A stretch of 64,000 bases of DNA from Nocardia brasiliensis NBRC 14402. Lineage in GTDB: Bacteria; Actinomycetota; Actinomycetes; Mycobacteriales; Mycobacteriaceae. The stretch covers positions 1 through 64,000 of the forward strand of contig NZ_BAFT02000065.1 of NCBI RefSeq assembly GCF_000308475.2. The letters run 5' to 3'. Both the position numbers and the translations under genes were made by a program. The notes under the pieces were generated by a model. The model saw nothing but the letters and a program-made list of their open reading frames with translations, ran no database searches and was not told the DNA's origin. Of this stretch, positions 18,049-27,300 are shown in pieces. The stretch's first letter is position 1. Every line of letters begins with the position of its first letter.

Positions 18049-19266
18049 TCATTCTCGTCGTGGTCCTGCTTGTTTTCTCATTCGATCTACCACCCCGGCT
18101 ATGAAATCCATGACGGTATCCAGCTCCGTCACATACGCCCAATAGTCGGGGTGCCGCCCCGACAGGCTCTCGCTGATTCGATCGATCCGTACGGCCTGCG
18201 CGTCGAGCACAGAACCCCATTCCGGGACGAGCTCGCGACTCACCGCGAGCATTTGCGCGTCCCGCAGCCGAAATCGTACGGCCTTGGCCTTCTCTTGCGG
18301 GTTGGACCGGACTTCCCGCAGCAAAGTCAGCCGTTTCGTGACGGCGTCGACCTGCTGCTCGGCCTTCGTGAGATACCCGCGGGCGGACGTGGTCAGATCA
18401 AGTGCAATCTCCGGGTTGTTCTCCGCCGCTGCCGCACGCGCCCGGGCCAGGGCATCGTCCGCGGCCTCGATGGCTCGCTGGCTTTCCCGCTCATTGTCAG
18501 CTAAGTCCGCCGAACTCGCAGCATTGAATTCGCGCAGCAGGGCCGAATAGGCCGGGCCGAGCCCTTCGGCCCTGGTCCGGGCCGCGGCCAGCCGGGTGGT
18601 CACCGAGGCGACCGCGGTTTTCGCCGCGGCGGCCCGAGATGGGGCCTGCGCCAACGCTTCTGCCAACGCCTTGGTGGTCGCCTCCAGCCGGTTCGCGGCA
18701 TCCCGCACCGTGCCGGCCGGAGCCCCCGGACCTGCGGCTTCTAGTGTGACGAGGGCCTCATCCACGGCTTGGGCGCGTTGACGGACCGAGGGATAGTTAG
18801 CGAACTCGGACTCGGCCGCCTGCCTGCGCACGCCCGCCGCGCTGATCTTCACCTGCTGGGCCAGCTGCGGCACCGTGCCGAGCACCCCGACCGCTTGCTC
18901 GAGTTGTGCCTGGTTGGCGCGATAGAACTCGTCGACGGCACGAGCGGCCTCGACCAGCTGCCTGGTCACGGTGTCGGCCTGCGTCTGCCCCTGCGGCATC
19001 GGGGTCGCGTCGCGTTCGACCTGCTCGAGCTGCTCGGTCAGGGTCAGATACGCGCCCGACGCGTCATAGCAGCGGCTGCGCACCGGCTCCCAGCGCGCGG
19101 CCAGGCGCCGCTCCGGGAACACCTGCTCGGACGCGTGTACCGCCGCCTCCGCCGCGCTCTGCCGTCTGTCCATGTCGAGGAACGCCGACGCCAGCGACTG
19201 TCGCGCCTGCTCGATCCATTCGCTGTTCCCGGCTGAGCGGAACCATCCGCGCCTACGGCCTACCAC
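18049..19266 (-). CDS. Alpha-helical coiled-coil protein of the Ter cluster
   Basis: 405-aa soluble protein, almost all Ala/Glu/Arg/Gln helices with heptad character across most of its length and no enzymatic motif. The N-terminus (GRRRGWFRSAGNSEWIEQARQSL) is basic. GTG 19266 is the most likely start. It heads the minus-strand operon that continues with the aldolase, PRTase fusion and HAD genes, and it is divergent from terD at 19412. Similar helical proteins accompany Ter genes in actinobacteria without a known role; a scaffold role is conceivable. The gene is certain from codon use and operon spacing, but its function is not. Confidence 0.7.
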   Translation of the reverse strand: MVGRRRGWFRSAGNSEWIEQARQSLASAFLDMDRRQSAAEAAVHASEQVFPERRLAARWEPVRSRCYDASGAYLTLTEQLEQVERDATPMPQGQTQADTVTRQLVEAARAVDEFYRANQAQLEQAVGVLGTVPQLAQQVKISAAGVRRQAAESEFANYPSVRQRAQAVDEALVTLEAAGPGAPAGTVRDAANRLEATTKALAEALAQAPSRAAAAKTAVASVTTRLAAARTRAEGLGPAYSALLREFNAASSADLADNERESQRAIEAADDALARARAAAAENNPEIALDLTTSARGYLTKAEQQVDAVTKRLTLLREVRSNPQEKAKAVRFRLRDAQMLAVSRELVPEWGSVLDAQAVRIDRISESLSGRHPDYWAYVTELDTVMDFIAGVVDRMRKQAGPRRE

Positions 19267-19411
19267 GCCCCGATCTTAGAGATCTCCTCTGTTCACCGGG
19301 GGTTCTGCGGGTTCCTACGCAAGTTCGCGGAAACCTACTACTGTCGTAAGGCGTACCCGGCGATTCGGACATGCTGGGAACCAATGACGGACTATTGAAA
19401 GGGAATCCCGC

Positions 19412-19987
19412 ATGGGTGTCAGTTTGTCCAAGGGCGGCAATGTCTCGCTGACCAAGGCGGCGCCTAACCTCACCAATGTCGCAGTCGGCCTAGGGTGGGA
19501 TGTGCGGACCACCACCGGTACCGACTTCGACCTCGACGCCAGCGCGATCGCGACCGGCGCGGACAAGAAGGTGCTTTCCGACCAGCACTTCGTGTTCTTC
19601 AACAACCTGAAGTCGCCCGAGGGCGCCATCGAGCACGCCGGCGACAACACCACCGGTGAGGGCGAGGGCGACGACGAGGTCATCAACGTCGACCTGGCCA
19701 ACACCCCGCCGACCATCGAGAGCATCTTCTTCCCGGTCTCGATCTACGACGCCGAGACCCGGCAGCAGTCGTTCGGTCAGGTCCGCAACGCCTACATCCG
19801 CGTCGTCGACCGCAGCAACAACAACGAACTCGCCCGCTACGACCTCACCGAGGACGCCTCGACCGAGACCGCCATGGTGTTCGGCGAGCTGTACCGTAAC
19901 GGGGCGGAGTGGAAGTTCCGCGCCATCGGCCAGGGCTACGCCTCCGGCCTCGCGGGCATCGCCCGTGATTACGGCGTGAACGTCTAG
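19412..19987 (+). CDS. terD: TerD family tellurium resistance/stress protein
   Basis: 191 aa, the length typical of stand-alone TerD/TerE. It starts MGVSLSKGGNVSLTK and shows GLGWDVRTTTGTDFDLDASA, FVFFNN and the calcium-binding acidic loop GDNTTGEGEGDDE. The tail, FGELYRNGAEWKFRAIGQGYASGL, is also characteristic. The ATG is preceded by TGAAAGGG. It is the canonical member of the cluster (terD versus terE cannot be decided by eye) and is divergent from the metabolic operon, sharing a 145-bp promoter region. A GNRA-loop hairpin follows. Confidence 0.92.
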   Translation: MGVSLSKGGNVSLTKAAPNLTNVAVGLGWDVRTTTGTDFDLDASAIATGADKKVLSDQHFVFFNNLKSPEGAIEHAGDNTTGEGEGDDEVINVDLANTPPTIESIFFPVSIYDAETRQQSFGQVRNAYIRVVDRSNNNELARYDLTEDASTETAMVFGELYRNGAEWKFRAIGQGYASGLAGIARDYGVNV

Positions 19988-20004
19988 GAATAATCCGCGG
20001 TTGC

Positions 20005-20028
20005 AGGGGGCCCGGCGACGGGCCCCCT
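20005..20028 (+). terminator. Hairpin terminator after terD
   Basis: A perfect 10-bp stem, AGGGGGCCCG (20005-20014) with CGGGCCCCCT (20019-20028), closed by a GCGA tetraloop of the GNRA type. It lies 17 nt after the terD stop codon. Confidence 0.75.
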
Positions 20029-20195
20029 CGTCGTGCGCTCGGGGTTGTCCGATTTGTCGGGAACGCTGACGGGCGCAGCACCGTTGGACAAGCGAGGGTT
20101 CTCCGGCCACGCTGGTACCGGCGGCGCCATCTCGGCTACATCAGATAAGCGATCGGACGGCAGACGTCCGGCCGACGCAAACGAAAGGTCCCCGC

Positions 20196-21296
20196 GTGGT
20201 CCTGCGAATTTTCGGCATGTCCATCATCGTGACGGTGCTGTCGCTCGTCGTGGCGTTCCTGTACGGCGGACCCACGGCCCTGGCACTCGCCGCGATCCTC
20301 GGCATCCTCGAAGTGTCGCTCTCCTTCGACAACGCTGTCATCAACGCGACAGTGCTCGAGCGGATGAGCGCGTTCTGGCAACGGATCTTCCTCACCATCG
20401 GCGTGCTGATCGCCGTGTTCGGCATGCGCCTGGTCTTCCCGCTGGCGATCGTGTGGATCACGGCCGGCCTGGACCCGGTGAAGGCCCTGGATCTGGCGCT
20501 GAACCCGCCCGCGGACGACGCGGCCTACTTCCCGAACGGCGATCCCAGCTACGAAACCCTGCTCACCGACGCGCATCCGCAGATCGCCTCGTTCGGTGGC
20601 ATGTTCCTGCTGCTGCTGTTCCTGAACTTCATCTTCGAAAAGCGCGACGTCACCTGGCTGTCCTGGCTGGAGCGCCCGCTCGCCCAGCTCGGCAAGCTCG
20701 ACATGCTCTCGGTGGTCGTCGCGAGCATCGGCCTCATCCTCACCGCGGAATTGGTCGCGGCCGAGGACGACCGGTCCACGGTGCTGCTCGCCGGCCTGCT
20801 CGGCATGGTCACCTACATCGTGGTGGACGGGCTCGGTTCGATGTTCCACACCGAGGAGCACACCGGCGACGGTCCGTCGGAACTGGTCAAGGCCACCGGT
20901 AAGGCCGGGTTCTTCCTGTTCCTCTACCTCGAGGTGCTCGACGCGTCGTTCTCCTTCGACGGCGTGATCGGCGCGTTCGCCATCACCTCCGATCCGATCA
21001 TCATCGCGCTCGGCCTCGGCCTGATCGGTGCCATGTTCGTCCGCTCGATCACCGTCTACCTGGTGCGCAAGGGCACGCTGGCCGAGTACGTGTACCTGGA
21101 GCACGGTGCGCACTGGGCGATCGGCGCGCTGGCGGTCATCCTGTTCGTCTCCATCGGCGTGCACATCAACGAACTCATCACCGGCATGGTCGGTATCGCG
21201 TTCATCGGTGCGGCGTTCGTCAGCAGCGTGCTGCGCAACCGGCGGGAGAACGACAAAGAAGTCGACAGCGAACGAGAGCCGACCCCGGTAGGCTGA
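20196..21296 (+). CDS. DUF475 / TerC-like integral membrane protein
   Basis: 366-aa polytopic protein of the DUF475 family within the LysE/TerC superfamily. Two homologous halves each carry the acidic intramembrane signature: ILEVSLSFDNAVINATVL (residues ~45-62) and VLDASFSFDGVIGAF (~248-262). Between them is a soluble loop with EKRDVTWLSWLERP. GTG 20196 gives the family N-terminus VLRIFG and has AAAGG 8 nt upstream. TerC-type proteins are thought to export or handle metal ions (manganese in several cases) and to form a membrane complex with TerB/TerD proteins. A hairpin at 21325-21359 follows. Confidence 0.88.
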   Translation: MVLRIFGMSIIVTVLSLVVAFLYGGPTALALAAILGILEVSLSFDNAVINATVLERMSAFWQRIFLTIGVLIAVFGMRLVFPLAIVWITAGLDPVKALDLALNPPADDAAYFPNGDPSYETLLTDAHPQIASFGGMFLLLLFLNFIFEKRDVTWLSWLERPLAQLGKLDMLSVVVASIGLILTAELVAAEDDRSTVLLAGLLGMVTYIVVDGLGSMFHTEEHTGDGPSELVKATGKAGFFLFLYLEVLDASFSFDGVIGAFAITSDPIIIALGLGLIGAMFVRSITVYLVRKGTLAEYVYLEHGAHWAIGALAVILFVSIGVHINELITGMVGIAFIGAAFVSSVLRNRRENDKEVDSEREPTPVG

Positions 21297-21324
21297 TTTT
21301 CGGCAGGCAGCCGAAAGACTCGTG

Positions 21325-21359
21325 CGGCAGCGGCCCCTCCTGCGGGAGGACCGCTGCCG
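21325..21359 (+). terminator. Hairpin after the DUF475 gene
   Basis: An outer 9-bp stem, CGGCAGCGG/CCGCTGCCG, with a small asymmetric bulge and an inner 5-bp stem, CCTCC/GGAGG, around a TGCG loop. It lies 28 nt after the stop and is separated from the terA ribosome-binding site. Confidence 0.6.
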
Positions 21360-21388
21360 TTCCCATTTCTTCCGAGGGGGATCGCGCC

Positions 21389-22012
21389 ATGGCGACCGAC
21401 AGCAACGCCGGCGGGGTCAACCTGTCCAAGGTGACCCTGTCCAAGGCCACGCCCAGCATCAACCTCACCAAACCCGGTGAGCAGCAAGGCGCCATGCGGG
21501 TGAACCTGAACTGGTCGGCCGGCTCGAAAGGCTTCTTCCGCCGGTCCAAGCCCGTCGACCTCGACCTCGGCTGCCTCTACGAACTGGCCAATGGCAACAA
21601 GGGCGTCGTGCAGGCGGTCGGCAACAACTTCGGCTCGCTCGACGCCGAGCCTTACATCCAGCTCGACGGTGACGACCGCAGCGGCACCGCCGCCGGCGGC
21701 GAGAACATGCACATCAATCTCGCTCGCCCCGAACTGTTCCGGCGCATTCTGATCTTCGCGTTCATCTACGAGGGCGTGCCGAACTGGGCCGCCGCCGACG
21801 GCGTGGTGACCCTGTACCCGACCTCCGGTCCGCAGATCGAGGTCCGGCTCGACTCCCCCGTCGACGGCGCCCGCTCGTGCGCCATCGCTCTGCTGCAGAA
21901 CCAGGGCAGCGGCATCACCGTGCATCGCGAGGTGCACTACATCAACGGCGCCCAGCAGCAGATCGATGAGGCCTACCGCTGGGGCATGAACTGGCATCGA
22001 GCCAGCAAGTAG
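21389..22012 (+). CDS. terA: TerA-like tellurium resistance protein
   Basis: 207 aa. The N-terminal strand NLSKVTLSKATPSINLTKPG is followed by VNLNWSAGSKGFFRRSKPVDLDLGCLYEL, NNFGSLDAEPYIQLDGDDRSG and ILIFAFIYEGVPNWAAADGVVTLYP. These are the characteristic TerA blocks, which form a TerD-related beta-sandwich. The ATG at 21389 has GAGGGGG upstream. It probably works in the cytoplasm with TerD proteins near the TerC-like membrane component encoded just upstream. The convergent EamA gene ends 2 nt after its stop. Confidence 0.88.
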   Translation: MATDSNAGGVNLSKVTLSKATPSINLTKPGEQQGAMRVNLNWSAGSKGFFRRSKPVDLDLGCLYELANGNKGVVQAVGNNFGSLDAEPYIQLDGDDRSGTAAGGENMHINLARPELFRRILIFAFIYEGVPNWAAADGVVTLYPTSGPQIEVRLDSPVDGARSCAIALLQNQGSGITVHREVHYINGAQQQIDEAYRWGMNWHRASK

Positions 22013-22013
22013 C

Positions 22014-22913
22014 TCAGCGCGCCGCGAGCACGGGGCGCGCCACCGGTGGCCGCGCCGCAGCGGGTTTGCGCGAGGCGAACACCAGGCCGAGCAGCCCGAC
22101 GCCCAAGCCGGCAAAGGTCAACGGCCGCACCGGTTGATCGATCAGCACCCAGGCGAGCACCGCGGTGACCGCGGGCGTCGCGAAGAACAACCGGCCGACC
22201 CTGGTGGCGTCCCAGTACCGCAGCATCGCGTTCAGCAGCAGGAACGCGGCCATCGAATTGACCAGCACCATCCAGGTGAGCGCCCCGGCGAAGCCGGGCA
22301 CATCCCACACCTCGAACTGACCGGTCAGCACGGCCAGCACACCGGCGATCGGCGCACTCACGAGCACGTGCACCGCCGTCGACGCCCGTGGATCGACCTC
22401 GGGAACGAATCGCTTCTGATACACCGTGCCGATGCTCAAGCCGAGCAGGCCGAGCACGCACAGCAGCAGGCCGATCAGCGAGAAGGTCGGTTGGTCGAAG
22501 ACGGCCAGCCCGACGCCGACCCCGCCGATCCCGAAGCCGAACCATTGCCGCGCCGAGACACTTTCGCCGAGCACCCCGGCGAACAGGGCGATGACCACCG
22601 GATTCAACCCCTGGACCAGCGCGATGACCGCGGCGGGCACGTGCTCGTTCATCGCGGTGTAGAAGGCGCCGAACTGCACCGCCTGCATGAGCAGCCCGGC
22701 GACGGCGACATGGCGCAGCTGCCTGCCGCGCGGCCAGGTGGCGTGCACCGCAACGGCATACGCCGCGAGCAGCAGGCCCGCGATGGCGAAGCGGGCGAAC
22801 AGCACCGTCATCGGCGGCGCCGCGCCGACCCCGATGATGCCGGCGATGAAGGCGCTGCTCCACAGCACCACGAACAGCGGCTGCCCGGCCACCGACATGA
22901 ATTGAGTGCGCAC
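22014..22913 (-). CDS. EamA/DMT family transporter
   Basis: 299-aa drug/metabolite transporter with ten hydrophobic helices arranged as two EamA repeats. The first repeat has the LWSSAFIAGIIGVGAAPPMTVLFARFAIAG opening, with AMNEHVPAAVIALVQGLNPVVIALFAGVLGESV at the end of that half. GTG 22913 has GGGAGGG upstream. It is transcribed divergently from a CGNR-type regulator, with two identical TAACC-N9-GGTTA sites between them, so it is probably the regulator's target. The direction is most likely export; the substrate is unknown. Confidence 0.9.
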   Translation of the reverse strand: MRTQFMSVAGQPLFVVLWSSAFIAGIIGVGAAPPMTVLFARFAIAGLLLAAYAVAVHATWPRGRQLRHVAVAGLLMQAVQFGAFYTAMNEHVPAAVIALVQGLNPVVIALFAGVLGESVSARQWFGFGIGGVGVGLAVFDQPTFSLIGLLLCVLGLLGLSIGTVYQKRFVPEVDPRASTAVHVLVSAPIAGVLAVLTGQFEVWDVPGFAGALTWMVLVNSMAAFLLLNAMLRYWDATRVGRLFFATPAVTAVLAWVLIDQPVRPLTFAGLGVGLLGLVFASRKPAAARPPVARPVLAAR

Positions 22914-22927
22914 GTACCCTCCCGAGC

Positions 22928-22986
22928 TAACCGTCTTAGATGGTTACTACCGTGACAGCTCGTTGAATAACCTGTCAAGGCGGTTA
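22928..22986. promoter_or_regulatory. Twin palindromic operators between eamA and CGNR genes
   Basis: Two inverted repeats, TAACC-N9-GGTTA, occur at 22928-22946 and 22968-22986. They have identical arms and spacing, and their starts are 40 bp apart (about four helical turns). Both are followed by CTA. The arrangement suggests cooperative binding of a dimeric regulator, most simply the adjacent CGNR protein. Confidence 0.65.
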
Positions 22987-22996
22987 CTATGAGCGG

Positions 22997-23530
22997 GTGT
23001 TCACCTTCGTCAGCGGCAACCTCGCCCTCGACTTCGCGGGCACGGTCAAGGCCCGCAGCACCGCCTTCGACGACGGCCTCCGCACCCCGGCCGACCTCGC
23101 CGACTGGTTCCGCGCCGCCGAACTGCTCGACCGGGTATCCGATTGCGACGCCGCCACCTTCGAGCAGGCCGTGCGGTTGCGCGAGGCCGCGTACCGGATG
23201 GCCGTGGCCAAAGCACACGGCGAAACCTTCGCCGACCCGGACCGCCGGCTCGTCAACGAGCTCGCCAAAGGCGAAATCCCCATGCTCAACCTGCGACCCG
23301 ACGGCACACTGCGCCGCTCCGGCCCGCCCGCGACCGCACTCGCCGCGATCGCCCGTGCCGCGATCGAACTCCTCGGCAGCCCGGCCACGGTGAAGGAATG
23401 CGGTCGCGACGCGTGCACCCGTCTCTACGTGGACGCCTCCCGCGGCGGCACCCGCCGCTGGTGCGATATGACCATCTGCGGCAACCGCGCCAAAAGCGCC
23501 GCCTTCCGCGCGCGGCACACCCCGGAATGA
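22997..23530 (+). CDS. CGNR zinc-finger / ABATE-domain regulator
   Basis: 177 aa. The N-terminal ABATE domain (FVSGNLALDFAGTVKARS...LADWFRAAELL) is followed by the C-terminal zinc finger CGRDACTRLYVDASRGGTRRWCDMTICGNRAK, with four Cys and the signature CGNR. The family is regarded as putative stress-linked transcriptional regulators. GTG 22997 begins the domain directly. It is divergent from the EamA exporter gene, with paired operators in between, so autoregulation and control of the exporter are likely. Confidence 0.88.
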   Translation: MFTFVSGNLALDFAGTVKARSTAFDDGLRTPADLADWFRAAELLDRVSDCDAATFEQAVRLREAAYRMAVAKAHGETFADPDRRLVNELAKGEIPMLNLRPDGTLRRSGPPATALAAIARAAIELLGSPATVKECGRDACTRLYVDASRGGTRRWCDMTICGNRAKSAAFRARHTPE

Positions 23531-23643
23531 GGCACTGAGCAGCGCGTTCGGCAGATATTCAGCTCACGTTGATTCGGCTCGGCGACGCTGGAGCCGTCGC
23601 GCCCGCCGGGAGCGGCGATCCGATGCGAACTGGAGGAAACCGA

Positions 23644-24360
23644 ATGACCACCACCCCGAATGTGCTGCTCGTGCACGGCGCCTGGGCCGACGGCTCCGCG
23701 TGGAGCAAGGTGATCGAGCGCCTGCACGACCGGGGTCTGGGCACCGTGCTCGCCAGCCAGCTGCCGCTGCGCGGCTTCGCCGAGGACGTCGCCACGGTCA
23801 CCCGCGACCTGGACACCCTGACCGGGCCGACGCTGCTGGTCGGCCATTCCTACGGCGGCGCCGTGATCAGCCAAGCGGGCGCAGGACGCTCGGATGTCAG
23901 CGGCCTGGTGTTCGTCGCCGCCTTCACCCCGAACGCCGGGCAGTCCGCGTTCCAGCTCAATCAGGAATTCGGCCAAGACCTGGCCAGCGGCGCCGACCTG
24001 GTGAACATCGGTTCGGCCGAGACGCCCGACCTGATCATCGCCCGCGACCGCTACCACGCCGACTTCGCGGCCGACGCCGACCCGCGCGAGGCCGCCGTGC
24101 TCGCCGCCACGCAGAAGCCGACTTCGGTACTGTCCCTTGCCGGTTCGGGCACCGCGACCCCCGCGTGGCAGACGCTGCGGCACAACACCTGGTACCAGAT
24201 CTCCGAGCTGGACCAGATGATCCACCCCGACCTCGAGACCAAGATGGCCTATCAGGTGGCCACCGAGGACCACATCGTGTCGCTGGCGACCAGCCACGCC
24301 TCGATGATCACCCAGCCGGACGCGATCGCCGACCTCATCGTGCGGGCCGCCGCCGGGTGA
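23644..24360 (+). CDS. Alpha/beta hydrolase
   Basis: 238-aa alpha/beta-hydrolase, similar to plant-esterase-like (salicylate/MES-type) bacterial proteins. It shows the oxyanion strand NVLLVHGAWADGSAW, the nucleophile elbow VGHSYGG (Ser) and a C-terminal DHIVSLATSHASMITQPD with the catalytic His. ATG 23644 has GGAGGA 7 nt upstream. It follows the CGNR gene after 113 nt and may share or have its own promoter. The substrate is unknown. Confidence 0.87.
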   Translation: MTTTPNVLLVHGAWADGSAWSKVIERLHDRGLGTVLASQLPLRGFAEDVATVTRDLDTLTGPTLLVGHSYGGAVISQAGAGRSDVSGLVFVAAFTPNAGQSAFQLNQEFGQDLASGADLVNIGSAETPDLIIARDRYHADFAADADPREAAVLAATQKPTSVLSLAGSGTATPAWQTLRHNTWYQISELDQMIHPDLETKMAYQVATEDHIVSLATSHASMITQPDAIADLIVRAAAG

Positions 24361-24374
24361 ATCGGGTACCCCGG

Positions 24375-27300
24375 TCAGTCGACGGCCGACGGGGGTTCAT
24401 GGGCGTCGATCAGGGCGAGATACCTTGTCGCGCCCATTCTTTCAGCCAGGTTGCGAGCTTCCCGGCGCAGTTCGGTAGCGGCTTCGGGCCGGGCCGCGGC
24501 GAGTTCGAGCAGCGCCGGGACCAACTCGACCGGTGAGTCGTAGCGGCGCAACTGCTCGACCGCCCGGCTCAGCAGGGCCGCGTCGACGCCACCCGGCGCC
24601 GCCGCGGCCAGCGCGCGCAGCGCCCGGCCCAGCGTCCCGGGAGTGTTCCACCGTTGCGCGAGTGCGTATTCCGCGGCCGCGAGTTCCGCGGCCCGGGCCT
24701 GCTCGCCGAGCCCTACCAGCTCCAGCGCAGCCGAACTGCGCCACGGAATATGCGCCGGATTGCTGATGCCCACCGCACCGACTCGGCGGCCGCAATCCAG
24801 GTAGTGCGCCACCGCCTGGCGCGAATCTCCTTGTGCCGCACAGAGCATGCCCTTGACATGGAGGACGACGGTCCACTCCCAGGTCTCCGGATTCGCCTGC
24901 GCGGCGACACTGTCGAGCCGACGTTGCGCCTCGTCGAGCCGCCCGAGACCCAGCAGCGCGTGCGCGTACTGCGCGACCAATGCCAGTGGCGGCCGGATGG
25001 ATTCGTCGTCGAGCACCCCGACGGCCGGCGCGAGCACGCGCAGCGCCGGGCGGTACTCACCGCAGCGCAGCAATACTTCCGAGTGCAGGACCAGACGATA
25101 GACATCGATGGTGCCGAAATGGTGTTCCCGTGGTTGCGCGCTGAGCTGCTTCGCCAGCGCCAGATCGCCCGACCACATCGACAGGTGCGCGAGCAACCCC
25201 ACCAGTTGCTGCGGCAACGCCGCCCAGCCCCGAGCCGGATCCGCCGTGGCGTGGAACCGGGCGAGCGTTTCGCGCGCGGAATACCGGACACCGAAGGCGT
25301 CGTCCCAGGTGAGCACGGCGGTGCTGATCTGATCGGTCGCTCCGGCCGCGCGCAGCTCCGCGACGAAGCCACGCCAGCTCGCGGCGGTCAACCCGGCGAC
25401 CGCCCAGGAGGCGGCGCGAATATCCTGTGCCGCCGGCGGATCTCGCTGTTCGGTCTCGGCGAGCACCGTACCGAGCAATGTCATCGCAGCCGCAGCCTGC
25501 CAGCGGGTCGACATGGTCCAGGTCAGCGGGATGAGCGCGGTCGGCGCGACGCCGCGCGCACGCTGACTGTGCAGCGCCTCCTCCAGGTGTGCGCGCGCCG
25601 CCGCCGGATTGGTCCACAGCTCCAACTGGCCCAGGCGCACCAGAATGTCGTCGCGGTCGGCGGGCAGGGTGATCCGCAACGCGGCCGCCAATTGCCGTAC
25701 CGCATCCGGAATCAGCCCCTGACGCAGGCATTCCTCCGCGGCGTCGAGCAGCACCACGGTCCAGCGGGCATACCTCGCGCCGACCAGATCGTGCAGGATG
25801 GCGGCCACCTGCCGGGCCGAATACCCGGCGCTGCGCGCCTGTTCGGCCGCGGCGATCCGGAACCGGTCGGCATCCTCGCGGCGGCACAGCCAGCGAATCG
25901 TGTTGCCGATCAACGGATGCTGGAACACCGGCGGCGACACCGCCGCCAGAATGCCGGTGGCGGCGAGCAATTCGCAGCGATGCCGCACCTCGCTCACCGG
26001 CTCGGCGCACGCGGCGGCGAGGATCTCGAGACTCGGCCCGACCTCCTGTAATACGGCGAGCGCGCGCAGCATGACCACACCGCGCGGCGCGTAACGGCCG
26101 AGCAGCCGGCTGATCGACCGCGAATAACAACCTTCGGGCAGGAACTCCGGGATCCGGCCGGGATCGCGCATGGTCAGCAGATCCGCGATCAGCGCACCCG
26201 CCAGCAGCGGGATGCCCGCCGTCGCCCGCTGGATCTCGGCGGCCAACCCCGGCGGGCAGAGCATGCCGGTGCGCTGTTCGTACAGGCCTTCGATCGCGGG
26301 GACACTCAGCCCACTCAGTCGCAGAATCGCGACGGCGGGCGGCTCCAGTCGTCCGTGCAGTGCGAGAACCGCCGGCTCCCAAGCACGTTCGTCCAGCGCG
26401 AGAATCAGCAGCACCGGCATGCGGCGCAACCGGGGTGCCGCCGCGGCCAGCACGCGCGCGGATCGCTCGTCCATCAGGTCTGCGCCGTCCACCACGACGA
26501 CCAGCGGTGCGGCGCCACCGGAAGCTTCGAGCAGACTGGCGCACAACACTTCTGCCGCATGAGCATCGGTCTCGGCGGGCTCGAGCGCGGTCGCCGCCAG
26601 CTCGGCGATCAGCCCCAACGGCGGCGCGACGTCCCACGGCGGCGTCACATCGATCCGCCGCACCCCGGCCGACCGTCGCGCCACCTCATCGAGCAGCTGC
26701 GACTTCCCGAACCCGGGCAACCCCGAGATCACCAGCAGCCCACCACTACCCGCCGCCGCCCGCTCGACCCACGCCCCGATCTGCGCCAGCTCCCACGCCC
26801 GCTCGAACACCACGGGTGCCGCCGGATCGATCCCCGCCCGCCCACGCTGCGTGCCACCCGGCGTCGGGTACGTCGCGCCGACGGTCGGGTCGACCGAATC
26901 AGCGGGCGAATGCGCCCACCCCTCAGTGGGATACACCGGCACGCCACCGGAATGCGATGCACTCGCAACCGGGTGCGCCGAGCCCGCGAGCAGGTGCACG
27001 TTGTCCGTACTCGTATCCGCCGAGTCCACGGCGGAATACGCCGAAGCCGTGGTCGGCGCCATCGCCGCGGCAGGCCGGTGTGCGGGCTGCTCTGGCGTCC
27101 TCCTCGACGTGGCGGACGAATTCGCCGGCAGCCCTGACGGTTTCGGAGCAGCCAGCGGTCGGCGCGCCCAATCTGCGGTCAGGTGGGCCGAATCAACGCG
27201 GGCGGGGGCCGTGTCTGTTTCCGCTCCGGTGGGCTCGGTTCCGGATGCTGAACGTGGTGGCTTCGCTGCCCGCTCAGCCGAATCCACAGTTGGGGATCCG

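Noticed and set aside
20030..20195. Manganese (yybP-ykoY) riboswitch before the TerC-like gene
   Set aside because: The conserved motif of that riboswitch could not be found in the leader by eye.
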